Below are positions 52,363-60,707 of a DNA stretch of 64,000 nucleotides, piece after piece. The stretch covers positions 372,001-436,000 of the forward strand of contig CBDBIU010000004.1 in the NCBI GenBank assembly GCA_965206025.1, given 5' to 3'. Origin of the DNA: G963668345 sp965206025. GTDB lineage: Bacteria > Acidobacteriota > Terriglobia > Bryobacterales > UBA6623. The first letter of the stretch is position 1; the number at the start of each line of letters is the position of its first letter. Position numbers and translations under genes: made by a program. The notes beneath the pieces are model-generated. The model was not told where the DNA came from, ran no database searches, and worked only from the letters and a program-made list of their open reading frames with translations.

Positions 52363-53125
52363 CCTGATTCCGAGGTTGTCGGATCGCTTTCATCTCGTTG
52401 CCCCGGACTTTCCCGGATTCGGGGCTAGTTCAATGCCCGGTCTCGACGAGTTCGAGTACTCGTTCGACAACATCGCACGCGTCGTCGAGAAGTTCGTCGA
52501 CAGACGCGAAATAAAGAGCTACAGCCTCTACCTGATGGACTACGGTGCGCCGGTCGGTTATCGCGTTGCCGCAAGTCGTCCGGAGCGCGTAGAATCCCTG
52601 ATTGTCCAGAACGGCAATGCCTACGAAGAGGGACTTCGGGAGTTCTGGAATCCGATTAAGGCGTACTGGAAGGACAAGACGCCCGGGAACGCCAAGGTCC
52701 TTCGGGACTCTCTGTTAACGCTCGAGGCGACGAAGTGGCAGTACACCCACGGCGTGCGGAACGTCGAGACAATCGCACCCGACAATTGGTTCAACGACCA
52801 GTTCCTGCTCGATCGCCCCGGGAACAAAGATATCCAGATTGAGCTTTTCTACAGCTACGGGACGAACCCGCCGCTCTATCCGGAATGGCAGGCCTATTTC
52901 CGCCAGTACCAGCCCCCGACACTGATCGCTTGGGGAAAGAATGACTACATCTTTCCCGGTGAAGGCGCCGAACCGTACAAGCGTGACCTGAACAATGTCG
53001 ACCTCCACTTGCTTGATACCGGGCACTTCGCACTCGAAGAAGACGGGGAAGTGATTGCCGACTTGATGCGCGATTTCCTCGAGAGGAATGTTGTGCGGCA
53101 AGAGGACGCAGCCGCTGTGGCATGA
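52352..53125 (+). pseudogene. Alpha/beta hydrolase, 5' truncated
   Basis: The recognisable protein starts at SHMFRNLIPRLSDRFHLVAP and DFPGFGASSMPGLDEFEYSF, continues with LYLMDYGAPVGYRVAASRPE (the usual nucleophile position is D-Y-G), and ends with LIAWGKNDYIFPGEGAEPYK and LDTGHFALEEDGEVIADLMR (acid and His). Relatives have about 40 more N-terminal residues with the HGFP oxyanion motif, which are missing. An Asp nucleophile suggests a haloalkane-dehalogenase/epoxide-hydrolase-like type. The open frame extends left to 52040, but only as antisense of the sigma-54 activator. Loss of the oxyanion loop makes activity unlikely. Confidence 0.8.
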
Positions 53126-53190
53126 ACCCAGGGAAACTCATGCGGGCCGCCGGTCTCAAACCGGCGGCCCTTCTCAAAAGGAGGTGAACT

Positions 53191-53832
53191 ATGGACCGCC
53201 CAATCAGCGACGTTGCTTTTACCCCAGCCGTAAAGGCTGCCCAAGAAGCAAGAGGCTCCCGAACCGCCTACGCCAAGATGGAGCAGCGGGGGGGCTGGAA
53301 CAACGTGATTACCCCAGCACTTGAGGAGTTTATCGCTGAACGCGAATTCTTCTACCTTGGCACTGCCGGCGCCGACGGCCAGCCCTACATCCAGCATCGC
53401 GGAGGGCCTAAGGGATTTCTGAAGGTGCTCGACGAGCAGACCCTGGCCATGGCCGACTACGCCGGCAACGCCCAGTACATCTCACTGGGCAATCTCGTGG
53501 AGAACGACAAAGCAGCCATCTTCTTGATGGACTACCCCAACCAACACCGGATCAAGATCTGGGGAACAGCGGCGTTCATTGAAGACGATCCGTCGCTACT
53601 TGAGCGGGTGACCGACGCCGACTATCAAGCGCGGCCGCAAAGGGTTCTCGTCTTCCATGTGAGGGCCTGGGACATCAACTGTACGCAACACATCCAACAA
53701 CGGTTCACGGTCGGGGAGATGCAGCCCATGGTACAGGGACTTCACGACAGGATTGCGGAACTCGAAGCCAAGAACAAGACGCTAGAATCACAGTTGGCGG
53801 CTGCCTCTACTACTTCGATCCGGACAATCTAG
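53191..53832 (+). CDS. Pyridoxamine 5'-phosphate oxidase-family (PPOX) flavin/cofactor-binding protein
   Basis: 213 aa; the ATG follows AAAGGAGGTGAAC. The split-barrel fold is visible in FIAEREFFYLGTAGADGQPY, IQHRGGPKGFLKVLDEQTLA, MADYAGNAQYISLGNLVEND and AAIFLMDYPNQHRIKIWGTA. A short coiled-coil tail ends it (LHDRIAELEAKNKTLESQLA). Such proteins bind FMN, F420 or heme and reduce small oxidants. It follows the truncated hydrolase on the same strand by 65 bases and precedes a MerA-like flavoprotein, suggesting a redox/detoxification context. Confidence 0.87.
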   Translation: MDRPISDVAFTPAVKAAQEARGSRTAYAKMEQRGGWNNVITPALEEFIAEREFFYLGTAGADGQPYIQHRGGPKGFLKVLDEQTLAMADYAGNAQYISLGNLVENDKAAIFLMDYPNQHRIKIWGTAAFIEDDPSLLERVTDADYQARPQRVLVFHVRAWDINCTQHIQQRFTVGEMQPMVQGLHDRIAELEAKNKTLESQLAAASTTSIRTI

Positions 53833-54114
53833 AGGACTGCAGGAAGGCGATTCGCATCAAGGCACTATCGCCGGGATGGCGAGAAGGGTTTCAGGATAGA
53901 TTAGAAAAGGCCGGGGTTCCCCGGTGGAGCGTACAGCAGAGCCCAAGGATGAGATGTGCCGCGGACCAACGAGCGAAGAAGTTCCCAAGGATTGAGCTAA
54001 TGTCGAGCGGGCAATCTCGATGATCGAGGTAGGTTATGCACAGGAGAGAAGAATCGGTCTCGACAACGATCGCGCTGTCGCCCTCATCGGACATGAGCCT
54101 TTGTAGAGGTCGGC

Positions 54115-55494
54115 ATGGCTAAACAATACGACGCCATCGTCATTGGCACGGGCCAGGCGGGACCTTCACTGACAGCCCGTCTTTCGGAGGAAGGCCTGAA
54201 AACGGCGGTCATTGAACGCAAGCTGTTTGGCGGAACCTGTGTCAACACCGGCTGCACACCGACCAAGGCCATGGTCGCAAGCGCCCGCGCCGCCTACATG
54301 GCTCGGCGGGCGGCGGACTTCGGCGTGATCATCGACGGGCTCGTCAGCATCGACATGAAGAAGGTCAAGGAGCGCAAGGACGCCATCGTCGGACGCTCGA
54401 ATCAGGGGCTCGAAAGCTGGCTCGGGACGATGAAGAACGTGACCGTATATCGTGGCCACGCCAGTTTTACAGGCCGCGGAACCGTTGATGTCGAGGACGA
54501 GTCGCTGCAGGCAGAGAAGATTTTCATCAACGTTGGTGGCCGGGCGTTTATCCCGCCGATCGGGGGTTTGGAGGACGTAGATTACCTGACCAACTCCAGC
54601 ATCATGGACGTCGACTTCCTGCCGGAACACCTCGTGATCTTAGGCGGGGGCTACGTCGCGCTCGAATTTGGCCAGATGTTCCGCCGCTTTGGAAGCCGGG
54701 TCACGATCGTGCAGCGCAACGGCAGGATCCTTTCTCGAGAGGACGACGACATCGCCGAGGCGATTACCGAGATCCTGAAGAACGAAGGCATCGACGTTTG
54801 CATCGATACTGGGGCATACCGAGTGGAGAATCGCAACGGCGGTATCTTCATGCGGATGCGCTGCGAAGCCGAACCGCATGAAGTGGTCGGGTCGCACCTA
54901 CTGGTGGCGACCGGGAGGCGCCCGAACACGGACGATCTCGGGCTGGACAAGGCAGGCATCGAAACGGACGAGCGCGGCTACATCCGGATCGACGACCAAC
55001 TCCGGACGAGCGTGGAGGGAGTTTGGGCATTGGGCGATTGCAACGGCCGCGGGGCGTTCACGCACACGAGCTACAACGACTTCGAGATTGTTGCCGCCAA
55101 TCTCTTCGACAACGCTTCACGGCGTGTAAGCGATCGGATTCTGAACTTCGGCCTATACATCGATCCCCCGTTAGGCCGTGTGGGGATGACCGAGCAAGAG
55201 ATCCGCGCGTCCGGCCGCAAGGCGTTGATCGCCACTCGCCCAATGACGCGCGTGGCACGCGCTGTCGAGAAGGGCGAAACGCAGGGCTTCATGAAGGCCC
55301 TCGTCGACGCCGAGACCAAGCGGTTTCTAGGAGCGGCGATCCTCGGCGTTGGTGGAGACGAGGTCGTGCACTCCATCCTGGAAGCGATGTACGCCGATGT
55401 TCCCTACACTGTGCTCCAGCGGGCGGTCCACAATCACCCGACCGTAACGGAGTTGATTCCAACAATGCTGCAGGACCTCATACCGTTGGAGTAG
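54115..55494 (+). CDS. MerA-like class I pyridine nucleotide-disulfide oxidoreductase
   Basis: 459 aa. FAD-binding start YDAIVIGTGQAGPSLTARLS (GxGxAG), redox-active disulfide GGTCVNTGCTPTKAMVASAR at about 42-60, NADPH-binding LVILGGGYVALEFGQMFRRF around 175-195, second FAD motif RTSVEGVWALGDCNGRGAFT, and the dimerisation-domain end YTVLQRAVHNHPTVTELIPT. Compared with mercuric reductase it lacks an N-terminal HMA domain and the C-terminal vicinal cysteines, so mercury reduction is unlikely. It may reduce another disulfide or quinone. The position next to PPOX and nitroreductase genes suits a stress or detoxification role. Confidence 0.92.
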   Translation: MAKQYDAIVIGTGQAGPSLTARLSEEGLKTAVIERKLFGGTCVNTGCTPTKAMVASARAAYMARRAADFGVIIDGLVSIDMKKVKERKDAIVGRSNQGLESWLGTMKNVTVYRGHASFTGRGTVDVEDESLQAEKIFINVGGRAFIPPIGGLEDVDYLTNSSIMDVDFLPEHLVILGGGYVALEFGQMFRRFGSRVTIVQRNGRILSREDDDIAEAITEILKNEGIDVCIDTGAYRVENRNGGIFMRMRCEAEPHEVVGSHLLVATGRRPNTDDLGLDKAGIETDERGYIRIDDQLRTSVEGVWALGDCNGRGAFTHTSYNDFEIVAANLFDNASRRVSDRILNFGLYIDPPLGRVGMTEQEIRASGRKALIATRPMTRVARAVEKGETQGFMKALVDAETKRFLGAAILGVGGDEVVHSILEAMYADVPYTVLQRAVHNHPTVTELIPTMLQDLIPLE

Positions 55495-55769
55495 TCACGG
55501 ACAGCACTACCGCCGCCACAACGACCTGTCCTCAGTCGCATCGTCGCCGCCTCTGCCGTTCTGGGGTCTGTCGTCTTCCTGGGAGGAACCTTCCTCCATC
55601 CGATGCAAACGGACCGAATAGCGATTCTTGAAGTCTCTCAACGGAAGCTCCTGCTCGGTTCCGAGTGGTTATAAGACCGAGCGGACGAAGTACCTCAACA
55701 GGGCCTCGAACCTGGGGCTTCGCGTGCCGGATTTCCACTTTGGTTTCTCCCCGACTTGGTTCTGGCGAT

Positions 55770-55885
55770 CGAGGCTAGTGCAGCTGGATCCCCAAGCGTG
55801 AACTGCTTGTTCGAACCTTGCCATGAATCGCTGAGATGTTCGTCGATGAGCCCGCCCAGCCCGAGTCGCTGGTCCCACGAACGAA
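55770..55885 (-). pseudogene. IS1380 transposase N-terminal relic
   Basis: On the reverse strand, SWDQRLGLGGLIDEHLSDSW and QGSNKQFTLGDPAA match residues 37-70 of the intact IS1380 transposase at 60815 (RLGLGELIDEHLSDSRQG). Only this piece remains, with stops around it. It lies in the 539-base gene-free stretch 55495-56033, which otherwise shows only unrecognisable debris. Confidence 0.75.
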
Positions 55886-56033
55886 TCGTTCTGGCGGCTG
55901 ACAACGAGTTGTTTTCGGCGTCTACCCTAGATCTGTCTTCGGAAAAAGAGCTGCAAGTGCTCGGCGAGCTTGCCGTCCGGCAAACCATAAGCCGCCTAAC
56001 GACCCAAGGCCCGTAGTTCGCTCGACCGCATGG

Positions 56034-56651
56034 TTAGGTGTCGCGCTTCAGCACGAGCGGCGACGGATCCCCCCACTTGCCGCTGAACACGAACTGACTC
56101 AGCGGCTTTCGCTGCCTCGGTGCAAGATCGCGCTCCTTGAGAGCATCGGGCAATTTGGCCGGGTCTCCCTTGTATCCGATCGCGAAAGCCGTCCACGCCT
56201 CAGAATGCTCCGGTATCTCGTATACCTCACGCGCCTTGTCGGGAAGTATGCCGATCATCTGATGGACACACAGGCCTCGGGCCGTCGCCTCGACAAGCAA
56301 ATTTCCGGCGGCCAGACCAAGGTCGTGAACGGCGGCGCGATTCTCCTTGTTGTGCCGCGAAAATCTCAGACTAACGACACCCAACGCAAGCACCGGTGCG
56401 GACTTCGCCCACGCCTGATTTCCCTCTACGAGACAGGAGAGGAGTCGTGCGAACTCCACAGGGTTTTCCCTCGTCGCAACGAGATAGCTCCAAGGCTGTT
56501 CGTTATAGGAGGACGCTGCCCAGCGAGCCGCCTCAAACAAAGAACGGAGGTCGGCCTGCTCAACCGGCCGGTCTTCGAAGCCGTAGGGGCTCCACCGTTC
56601 CGCCAGAAGCTCGTGAATTGGATAATCCGTCGATGCTTTCTTTTCAGGCAT
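56034..56651 (-). CDS. Nitroreductase-family FMN oxidoreductase
   Basis: 205 aa from the ATG at 56651, preceded by GGAGAG; the frame is also open into the IS630 end up to 56699, which I discard. The motif ERWSPYGFEDRPVEQADLRS is followed by LFEAARWAASSYNEQPWSYL, the FMN-binding SxNxQPW region. AAVHDLGLAAGNLLVEATAR and EAWTAFAIGYKGDP are the central and C-terminal blocks. Such enzymes reduce nitroaromatics, quinones or enones with NAD(P)H. An IS630 copy lies 31 bases upstream of the start, so the native promoter has been displaced and expression may now depend on the element. Confidence 0.9.
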   Translation of the reverse strand: MPEKKASTDYPIHELLAERWSPYGFEDRPVEQADLRSLFEAARWAASSYNEQPWSYLVATRENPVEFARLLSCLVEGNQAWAKSAPVLALGVVSLRFSRHNKENRAAVHDLGLAAGNLLVEATARGLCVHQMIGILPDKAREVYEIPEHSEAWTAFAIGYKGDPAKLPDALKERDLAPRQRKPLSQFVFSGKWGDPSPLVLKRDT

Positions 56652-56682
56652 AATCGCTCTCCATGTTTCTGTGACGCCTAAC

Positions 56683-57821
56683 CTAGTGCAGTGTATCACA
56701 AATAACTTTACATATAGACGGCCGCGCCGTAGACTTGTTTTATGGGGTTGGCGGCGAAAGCTTTAACCATTACGGATCGCGAAAGAGTGGAGTTGGAAGA
56801 TCTGGCGCAAGCGCACTCGACACCTCGGCAGTGGGCTCTGCGTGCGCGCATCATTCTGCTCGCCGCCGCCGGCGTCTCCAACTCCACGATTGCACGGCGC
56901 CTGGAAGTTTCCCGGCCCACAGTGCTCGATTGGCGCAAGCGCTTCGCAGCCGAACGCCTCGACGGCCTCACTTGGGTGCGTCCCGGCCGCGGTCGCAAGC
57001 CCTCGATCCCGGCCGAGAAAGTACGCCGAATCGTCGAGGCCACCTTGCATTCTAGGCCTCCCAACGCGACCCATTGGAGCTGCCGCACGATGGCCCGCGC
57101 GCAAGGCGTCTCGGCGGCGAGCGTCCAGCGCATCTGGAACGCCCACGGTCTCCAACCCCATCGCATCAAGACGTTCAAGGTTTCGCGGGATCGGCGGTTC
57201 GTCGAAAAACTCACCGATGTCGTCGGCCTCTACATGAACCCGCCCGACAAGGCGCTGGTGCTTTGCGTCGACGAGAAGAGTCAGATTCAGGCCTTGCAGC
57301 GCACGCAACCGGGACTGCCGCTGAAGAAAGGCCGTTGCGGCACGCTGACGCACGACTACAAGCGCCACGGGACCACCACGTTATTCGCCGCCCTGAACCT
57401 GCTGGACGGCAAGGTCGTCGGGCAATGCCAAGCGCGGCATCGGCATCAGGAGTTCTTGAAGTTCTTGCGTCGTCTCGACAAGGAGTTCCCGCGCCGCGAG
57501 CTGCATTTGATTTTGGACAACTACGGCACGCACAAGCATCCGAAGGTGCGCCAGTGGTTGGCCAAGAAGCCGCGCTTCCTACTGCACTTCACGCCGACCA
57601 GCGCTTCGTGGCTGAACCTTGTGGAGCGTTGGTTTCGCGAGCTGACCGACAAGCGCATTCGCCGCGGCGTCTTTCACAGCGTCGACGAACTCACCGCTGC
57701 CATCGATGCCTACATCGAGCGTCACAATCAAGACCCCAAGCCTTTCGTTTGGGCAGCTTCGGCCGAGCAGATCCTCCGTAAGGTCTCCAAATGTAAAACT
57801 ATTTTAGAGACACTACACTAG
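56683..57821 (+). mobile_element. Intact IS630-family element
   Basis: It is bounded by 31-bp imperfect inverted repeats (56683-56713, CTAGTGCAGTGTATCAC...; 57791-57821, ...GAGACACTACACTAG) with about six mismatches. The element sits in CTAG, with the TA dinucleotide duplicated at 56684-56685 and 57819-57820, as expected for IS630. The single transposase gene spans nearly all of it. Good ends and an open gene suggest recent and possibly active transposition. Confidence 0.88.
56742..57821 (+). CDS. IS630-family transposase
   Basis: 359 aa. An N-terminal helix-turn-helix pair (VSNSTIARRLEVSRPTVLDW, THWSCRTMARAQGVSAASVQ) binds the ends. The DDE core shows ALVLCVDEKSQIQALQRTQP (first Asp), LHLILDNYGTHKHPKVRQWL (second Asp) and TSASWLNLVERWFRELTDKR (Glu). 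Nothing appears broken. The stop codon TAG at 57819-57821 is made of the duplicated target TA plus the G of the CTAG target, so the element carries no stop of its own. Confidence 0.93.
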   Translation: MGLAAKALTITDRERVELEDLAQAHSTPRQWALRARIILLAAAGVSNSTIARRLEVSRPTVLDWRKRFAAERLDGLTWVRPGRGRKPSIPAEKVRRIVEATLHSRPPNATHWSCRTMARAQGVSAASVQRIWNAHGLQPHRIKTFKVSRDRRFVEKLTDVVGLYMNPPDKALVLCVDEKSQIQALQRTQPGLPLKKGRCGTLTHDYKRHGTTTLFAALNLLDGKVVGQCQARHRHQEFLKFLRRLDKEFPRRELHLILDNYGTHKHPKVRQWLAKKPRFLLHFTPTSASWLNLVERWFRELTDKRIRRGVFHSVDELTAAIDAYIERHNQDPKPFVWAASAEQILRKVSKCKTILETLH

Positions 57822-57973
57822 ATTAGTTGATTTCGTAGACTCGGTTCCCGACGACGCTCGTCCCAACAAAGACCCTGGCGCTTTAGTAGCGGCCTGGGAT
57901 TACAACCGGGAAGCGCGAACTCCCAGACCCTGTTTTCGACGTGGTCGGTCCCGTAGACCGGGATCCCAGCCGC

Positions 57974-58957
57974 CTACCCGGTGACGACGACGAGCTTCCC
58001 CTCGGCGCGGTTCTCTTCCATGAAGCGATGGGCCTCGACGATCTCGTCCAGCTTAAAAACTCGCCCGACCTTAACGCGGCTGTGCCCGGCTTCGACCTCG
58101 CTGACGAAATCCTGAAGCGGAGTCCTGGCGAAATCCTCGGCGCCGCCGGCGTAGGTTGTCAGGCAGACGGAGGGGGGAATGGCTTCCATCGGTGTGAAAC
58201 GCTCGAAATGCCATTTGTCGCCGACCATCCCGGTCATGCAAACGACGCCGTGACGCTTGGCGGCCTGGAGCGAGTCGAGCAGCGTCGTCGTCCCAACGAG
58301 CTCCAGAACGTAGTCGACTCCACCGGGAAACGTGTGTCGGACCCCCTCGGCGATGCTGCCGGTGTCGACGAAGACAGTATCCGCACCGTTGTCGCGGAGG
58401 AGCTGTTCACGTTCCGGGCGACGACTCGTCGCTGCGACAGTGACACCGTGTTTCCGCGCCAGGACCGCCGCCGCTAGTCCCACGGAGGTCGTGCCACCGC
58501 GAATGAGGAGGGTCTGGCCGGATCGCACCTGGAGAGAGGTGTGGAGGGATCCCCACGCGGTCTGGATCATCTCGGGAAGCGCACCGAGCGTCGGCCAGTC
58601 AAGCGTCGTTTCGAGCGTTTGCACCTGCCTGGCCGGAACGCACGTGTACTCGGCGTAGGAACCGTCGAACTGTCGGCCCATACCTCCCATAGCCGTGGCG
58701 ACGGTCTGGCCCGGCGACAACTCGGTGTCCGGAGCGGCCACGATCTCCCCGACCGCCTCGATCCCGAGAATACGCGGGAAGGTGACCGCGGGCGAGTGGC
58801 CTTGCCGAGTGAACAGCTCGGAGCGGTTGAGCCCGAAGGCGCGGACCCGGATCAGCACCCAGCCCGGCTTCGGCTTCGGCACGGGCCGTTCCTGGAGCCT
58901 CAAAACCTCTGGGGGTCCTGGTCGTTCGATGACGACAGCTTTCATGCTCGTGCGCAT
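57974..58957 (-). CDS. Zinc-independent MDR alcohol dehydrogenase / quinone oxidoreductase
   Basis: 327 aa. The N-terminal GroES-like domain reads MKAVVIERPGPPEVLRLQER, then VRAFGLNRSELFTRQGHSPA (the NRSE/NxxD motif of quinone oxidoreductases) and ILGIEAVGEIVAAPDTELSP. The NADPH-binding fold carries LLIRGGTTSVGLAAAVLARK (GxxxxGxxA-type). LVGTTTLLDSLQAAKRHGVV and VFKLDEIVEAHRFMEENRAE follow. Structural zinc ligands are absent. Function is probably reduction of quinones or reactive alkenals. Preferred start is M1 or M5 (MKAVV). Confidence 0.9.
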   Translation of the reverse strand: MRTSMKAVVIERPGPPEVLRLQERPVPKPKPGWVLIRVRAFGLNRSELFTRQGHSPAVTFPRILGIEAVGEIVAAPDTELSPGQTVATAMGGMGRQFDGSYAEYTCVPARQVQTLETTLDWPTLGALPEMIQTAWGSLHTSLQVRSGQTLLIRGGTTSVGLAAAVLARKHGVTVAATSRRPEREQLLRDNGADTVFVDTGSIAEGVRHTFPGGVDYVLELVGTTTLLDSLQAAKRHGVVCMTGMVGDKWHFERFTPMEAIPPSVCLTTYAGGAEDFARTPLQDFVSEVEAGHSRVKVGRVFKLDEIVEAHRFMEENRAEGKLVVVTG

Positions 58958-59102
58958 GGTCGGCCCTCGTCAGTCGACGCGGAGGTAACGCGTGTTCTGT
59001 GACATGGATTGGCTCCTTATTCTCGGGTTGACGCATTGCGACGCGGTGAAAAACGGGAGAACGGAGCGGGCTCTCCATAGCCACGCCCGTGCTCCGCAGG
59101 GA

Positions 59103-59591
59103 TCAAGAGGTCTTGTTGAACATGTAGCGGGCGATCTTCCAGACGTCATCCTCTTTCTGGAAAACAAAGAGCTCGCGATTCTCCTCAGGAGCAGTAGTGC
59201 CGTCGGCGAGCACGGTCACCGTCCCCTTCGAGCCAGTGCGGGCAAAGGCGATTGAGCCGTCGGCGACGATCTCCTCTACAGTGAAGGCGATGTTCAGCTT
59301 GATCGTGGTGAAGACGTGTTCGTAGGCCGCACGCACGCTCTCGATACCCACCGCAGTGGGTGCCGACGAGGGCATGAAGACCCCGTCAGCGGCGTAGAGC
59401 TCGATCACGGCGTCGACGTCCGACGTGTTGAGCGCCCCTTCATAGCGGTCGAGGAGCGTTTGGAGATCTTGTCGGTCTTGATTCGTCATGTTCCTAGGAT
59501 CCCCTTTCGTGGTAGAAGTGCCGCCGGTGCATGCGTGCCCTCCGACGGCGATGAGTAAGACTGTGAGTAGCAGTGAAGTGGTGAGCCTCAT
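59103..59591 (-). CDS. SnoaL/SgcJ-like NTF2-fold lipoprotein
   Basis: 162 aa; the ATG follows AGGAGGAAAAATGCC. The leader LTTSLLLTVLLIAVGGHACT has a lipobox-like GHAC. The NTF2-like cone is visible in LQTLLDRYEGALNTSDVDAV, IELYAADGVFMPSSAPTAVG and REAYEH-type helices, ending in ELFVFQKEDDVWKIARYMFN. Family members are small-molecule isomerases or binding proteins, or have unknown roles. It sits in the redox/detoxification stretch with the quinone oxidoreductase upstream on the same strand. Confidence 0.82.
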   Translation of the reverse strand: MRLTTSLLLTVLLIAVGGHACTGGTSTTKGDPRNMTNQDRQDLQTLLDRYEGALNTSDVDAVIELYAADGVFMPSSAPTAVGIESVRAAYEHVFTTIKLNIAFTVEEIVADGSIAFARTGSKGTVTVLADGTTAPEENRELFVFQKEDDVWKIARYMFNKTS

Positions 59592-59677
59592 GGCATTTTT
59601 CCTCCTGTTTGTCTCTGAGGTGATTGGGTTAAGCTGCGGCGACAGGTGATCACTCCTCTCTACCGAACCGTTTCAAT

Positions 59678-60082
59678 TCACATTCCCATGCGCGGCATGG
59701 TCTTGATCTGATCCGCGGTTTTGCCTGAGATGGCTCCGTCGCCCGCATGCCAACCGCCCTTACACTCGTTACAGACGGCCATGTCCTGCATGACATTCTT
59801 GTTGCATGGGCACTGTCCCATCTTCAGCGCACAGTCATCGCAGGGGTGCTTCAGACAGCAGCTATATTTGCCTTCGGCTGCCGCCTTCTGCTTGTACTCC
59901 TGAATCGCCTGATGGGCATCCTTCATCACCTGCGGGCGATTCATCATCATCTTCTTCATCATTTCCATCTGCTTGGCCGCCGCGTCGGTCTGGGCCAAGG
60001 CGCAAATGCCCCAACCCGCCGTACCGATGACCAGCATAGCCACCAGGGCTGTAAACAGCCGTTTCATTTTGTTGATTTTCAT
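59678..60082 (-). CDS. Exported cysteine-rich protein, metal-binding-like
   Basis: 134 aa; the ATG follows GGAGGTAACC. It has a signal peptide (LFTALVAMLVIGTAGWGICA), a methionine-rich helix (KQMEMMKKMMMNRPQVMKDA) and a cysteine cluster KYSCCLKHPCDDCALKMGQC followed by PCN and later VCNECKGGWHAGDGA. The eight or so Cys residues with Met and His suggest binding of copper, mercury or a similar soft metal in the periplasm; I do not know a named family for certain. A partial duplicate follows at 60459-60706. Confidence 0.75.
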   Translation of the reverse strand: MKINKMKRLFTALVAMLVIGTAGWGICALAQTDAAAKQMEMMKKMMMNRPQVMKDAHQAIQEYKQKAAAEGKYSCCLKHPCDDCALKMGQCPCNKNVMQDMAVCNECKGGWHAGDGAISGKTADQIKTMPRMGM

Positions 60083-60201
60083 GGTTACCTCCTGTCAAAG
60101 TTCATGGTGAGATAGTATACGCGTTCTGTTTGCCGCCCGCGACATCGTCAATCGCCCCGGCAACTGCGGTTCATTGTTATCCGTTTTCTATTGCCTGCCG
60201 C

Positions 60202-60465
60202 TTACTGCGCCGGCAGCTCAAATAGGTAGGCGACAATCGCCTCCATCTGCTCAGGCGGGAAGTCGTAAGGCGGCATGATAGTCCCCGGAGAGTACTTTGC
60301 CGGATCACGGAAGTGCCCGGTCAACCACTCCTTCGTTCTTCGTTCGCCAACTCCATTCAGTGGAGGGCCGATCTTCTCCCCAATTTCATTGATCATGTGG
60401 CAGCTACCACATTTGTTTTCCTGGTAAGTCCGGGCGCCTCCCACGAGCAGAAGTTGCACGGGCAC
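60202..60465 (-). pseudogene. C-type cytochrome domain, 5' truncated
   Basis: The frame reads GGARTYQENKCGSCHMINEI, GEKIGPPLNGVGERRTKEWL, FRDPAKYSPGTIMPPYDFPP and ends EAIVAYLFELPAQ: a class I cytochrome c with CGSCH heme attachment and the Met ligand in TIMPP. The signal peptide and start are missing; the apparent GTG at 60465 lies in sequence derived from the adjoining Cys-rich gene copy. Without an export signal no holocytochrome can form, so I call it a remnant. It is joined to the duplicated Cys-rich gene fragment at about 60459. Confidence 0.7.
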
Positions 60466-60706
60466 TGTCCCATCTTCAGCGCACAGTCGTCGCAGGGGTG
60501 CTTCAAACAGCAGCTATATTTGCCGTCGGCTGCCGCCTTCTGCTTGTACTCTTGAATCGCCTGATGTGCATCCTTCATCGCCTGCGGGCGATTCATCATC
60601 ATTTTCTTCATCATTTCCATCTGCTTGGCCGCCGCGTCACTTTGAGCGATCGCTTTCACGCCCCAACCAGCTCCAGCGATGACCAGCACAGCCACCAGAG
60701 CTGTAA
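60459..60706 (-). pseudogene. Partial duplicate of the Cys-rich gene, cut at both ends
   Basis: About 94 percent identical at the DNA level by eye to 59804-60050. The reading is AVLVIAGAGWGVKAIAQSDA then AAKQMEMMKKMMMNRPQAMK and KYSCCLKHPCDDCALKMGQC, PCN. Its first codons are replaced by the IS1380 left end at 60707, and after PCN it runs out of frame into the cytochrome c fragment. The high identity indicates a recent duplication. The original second Cys cluster (CNECKGGWHAG) is missing. Confidence 0.75.
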
Positions 60707-60707
60707 G

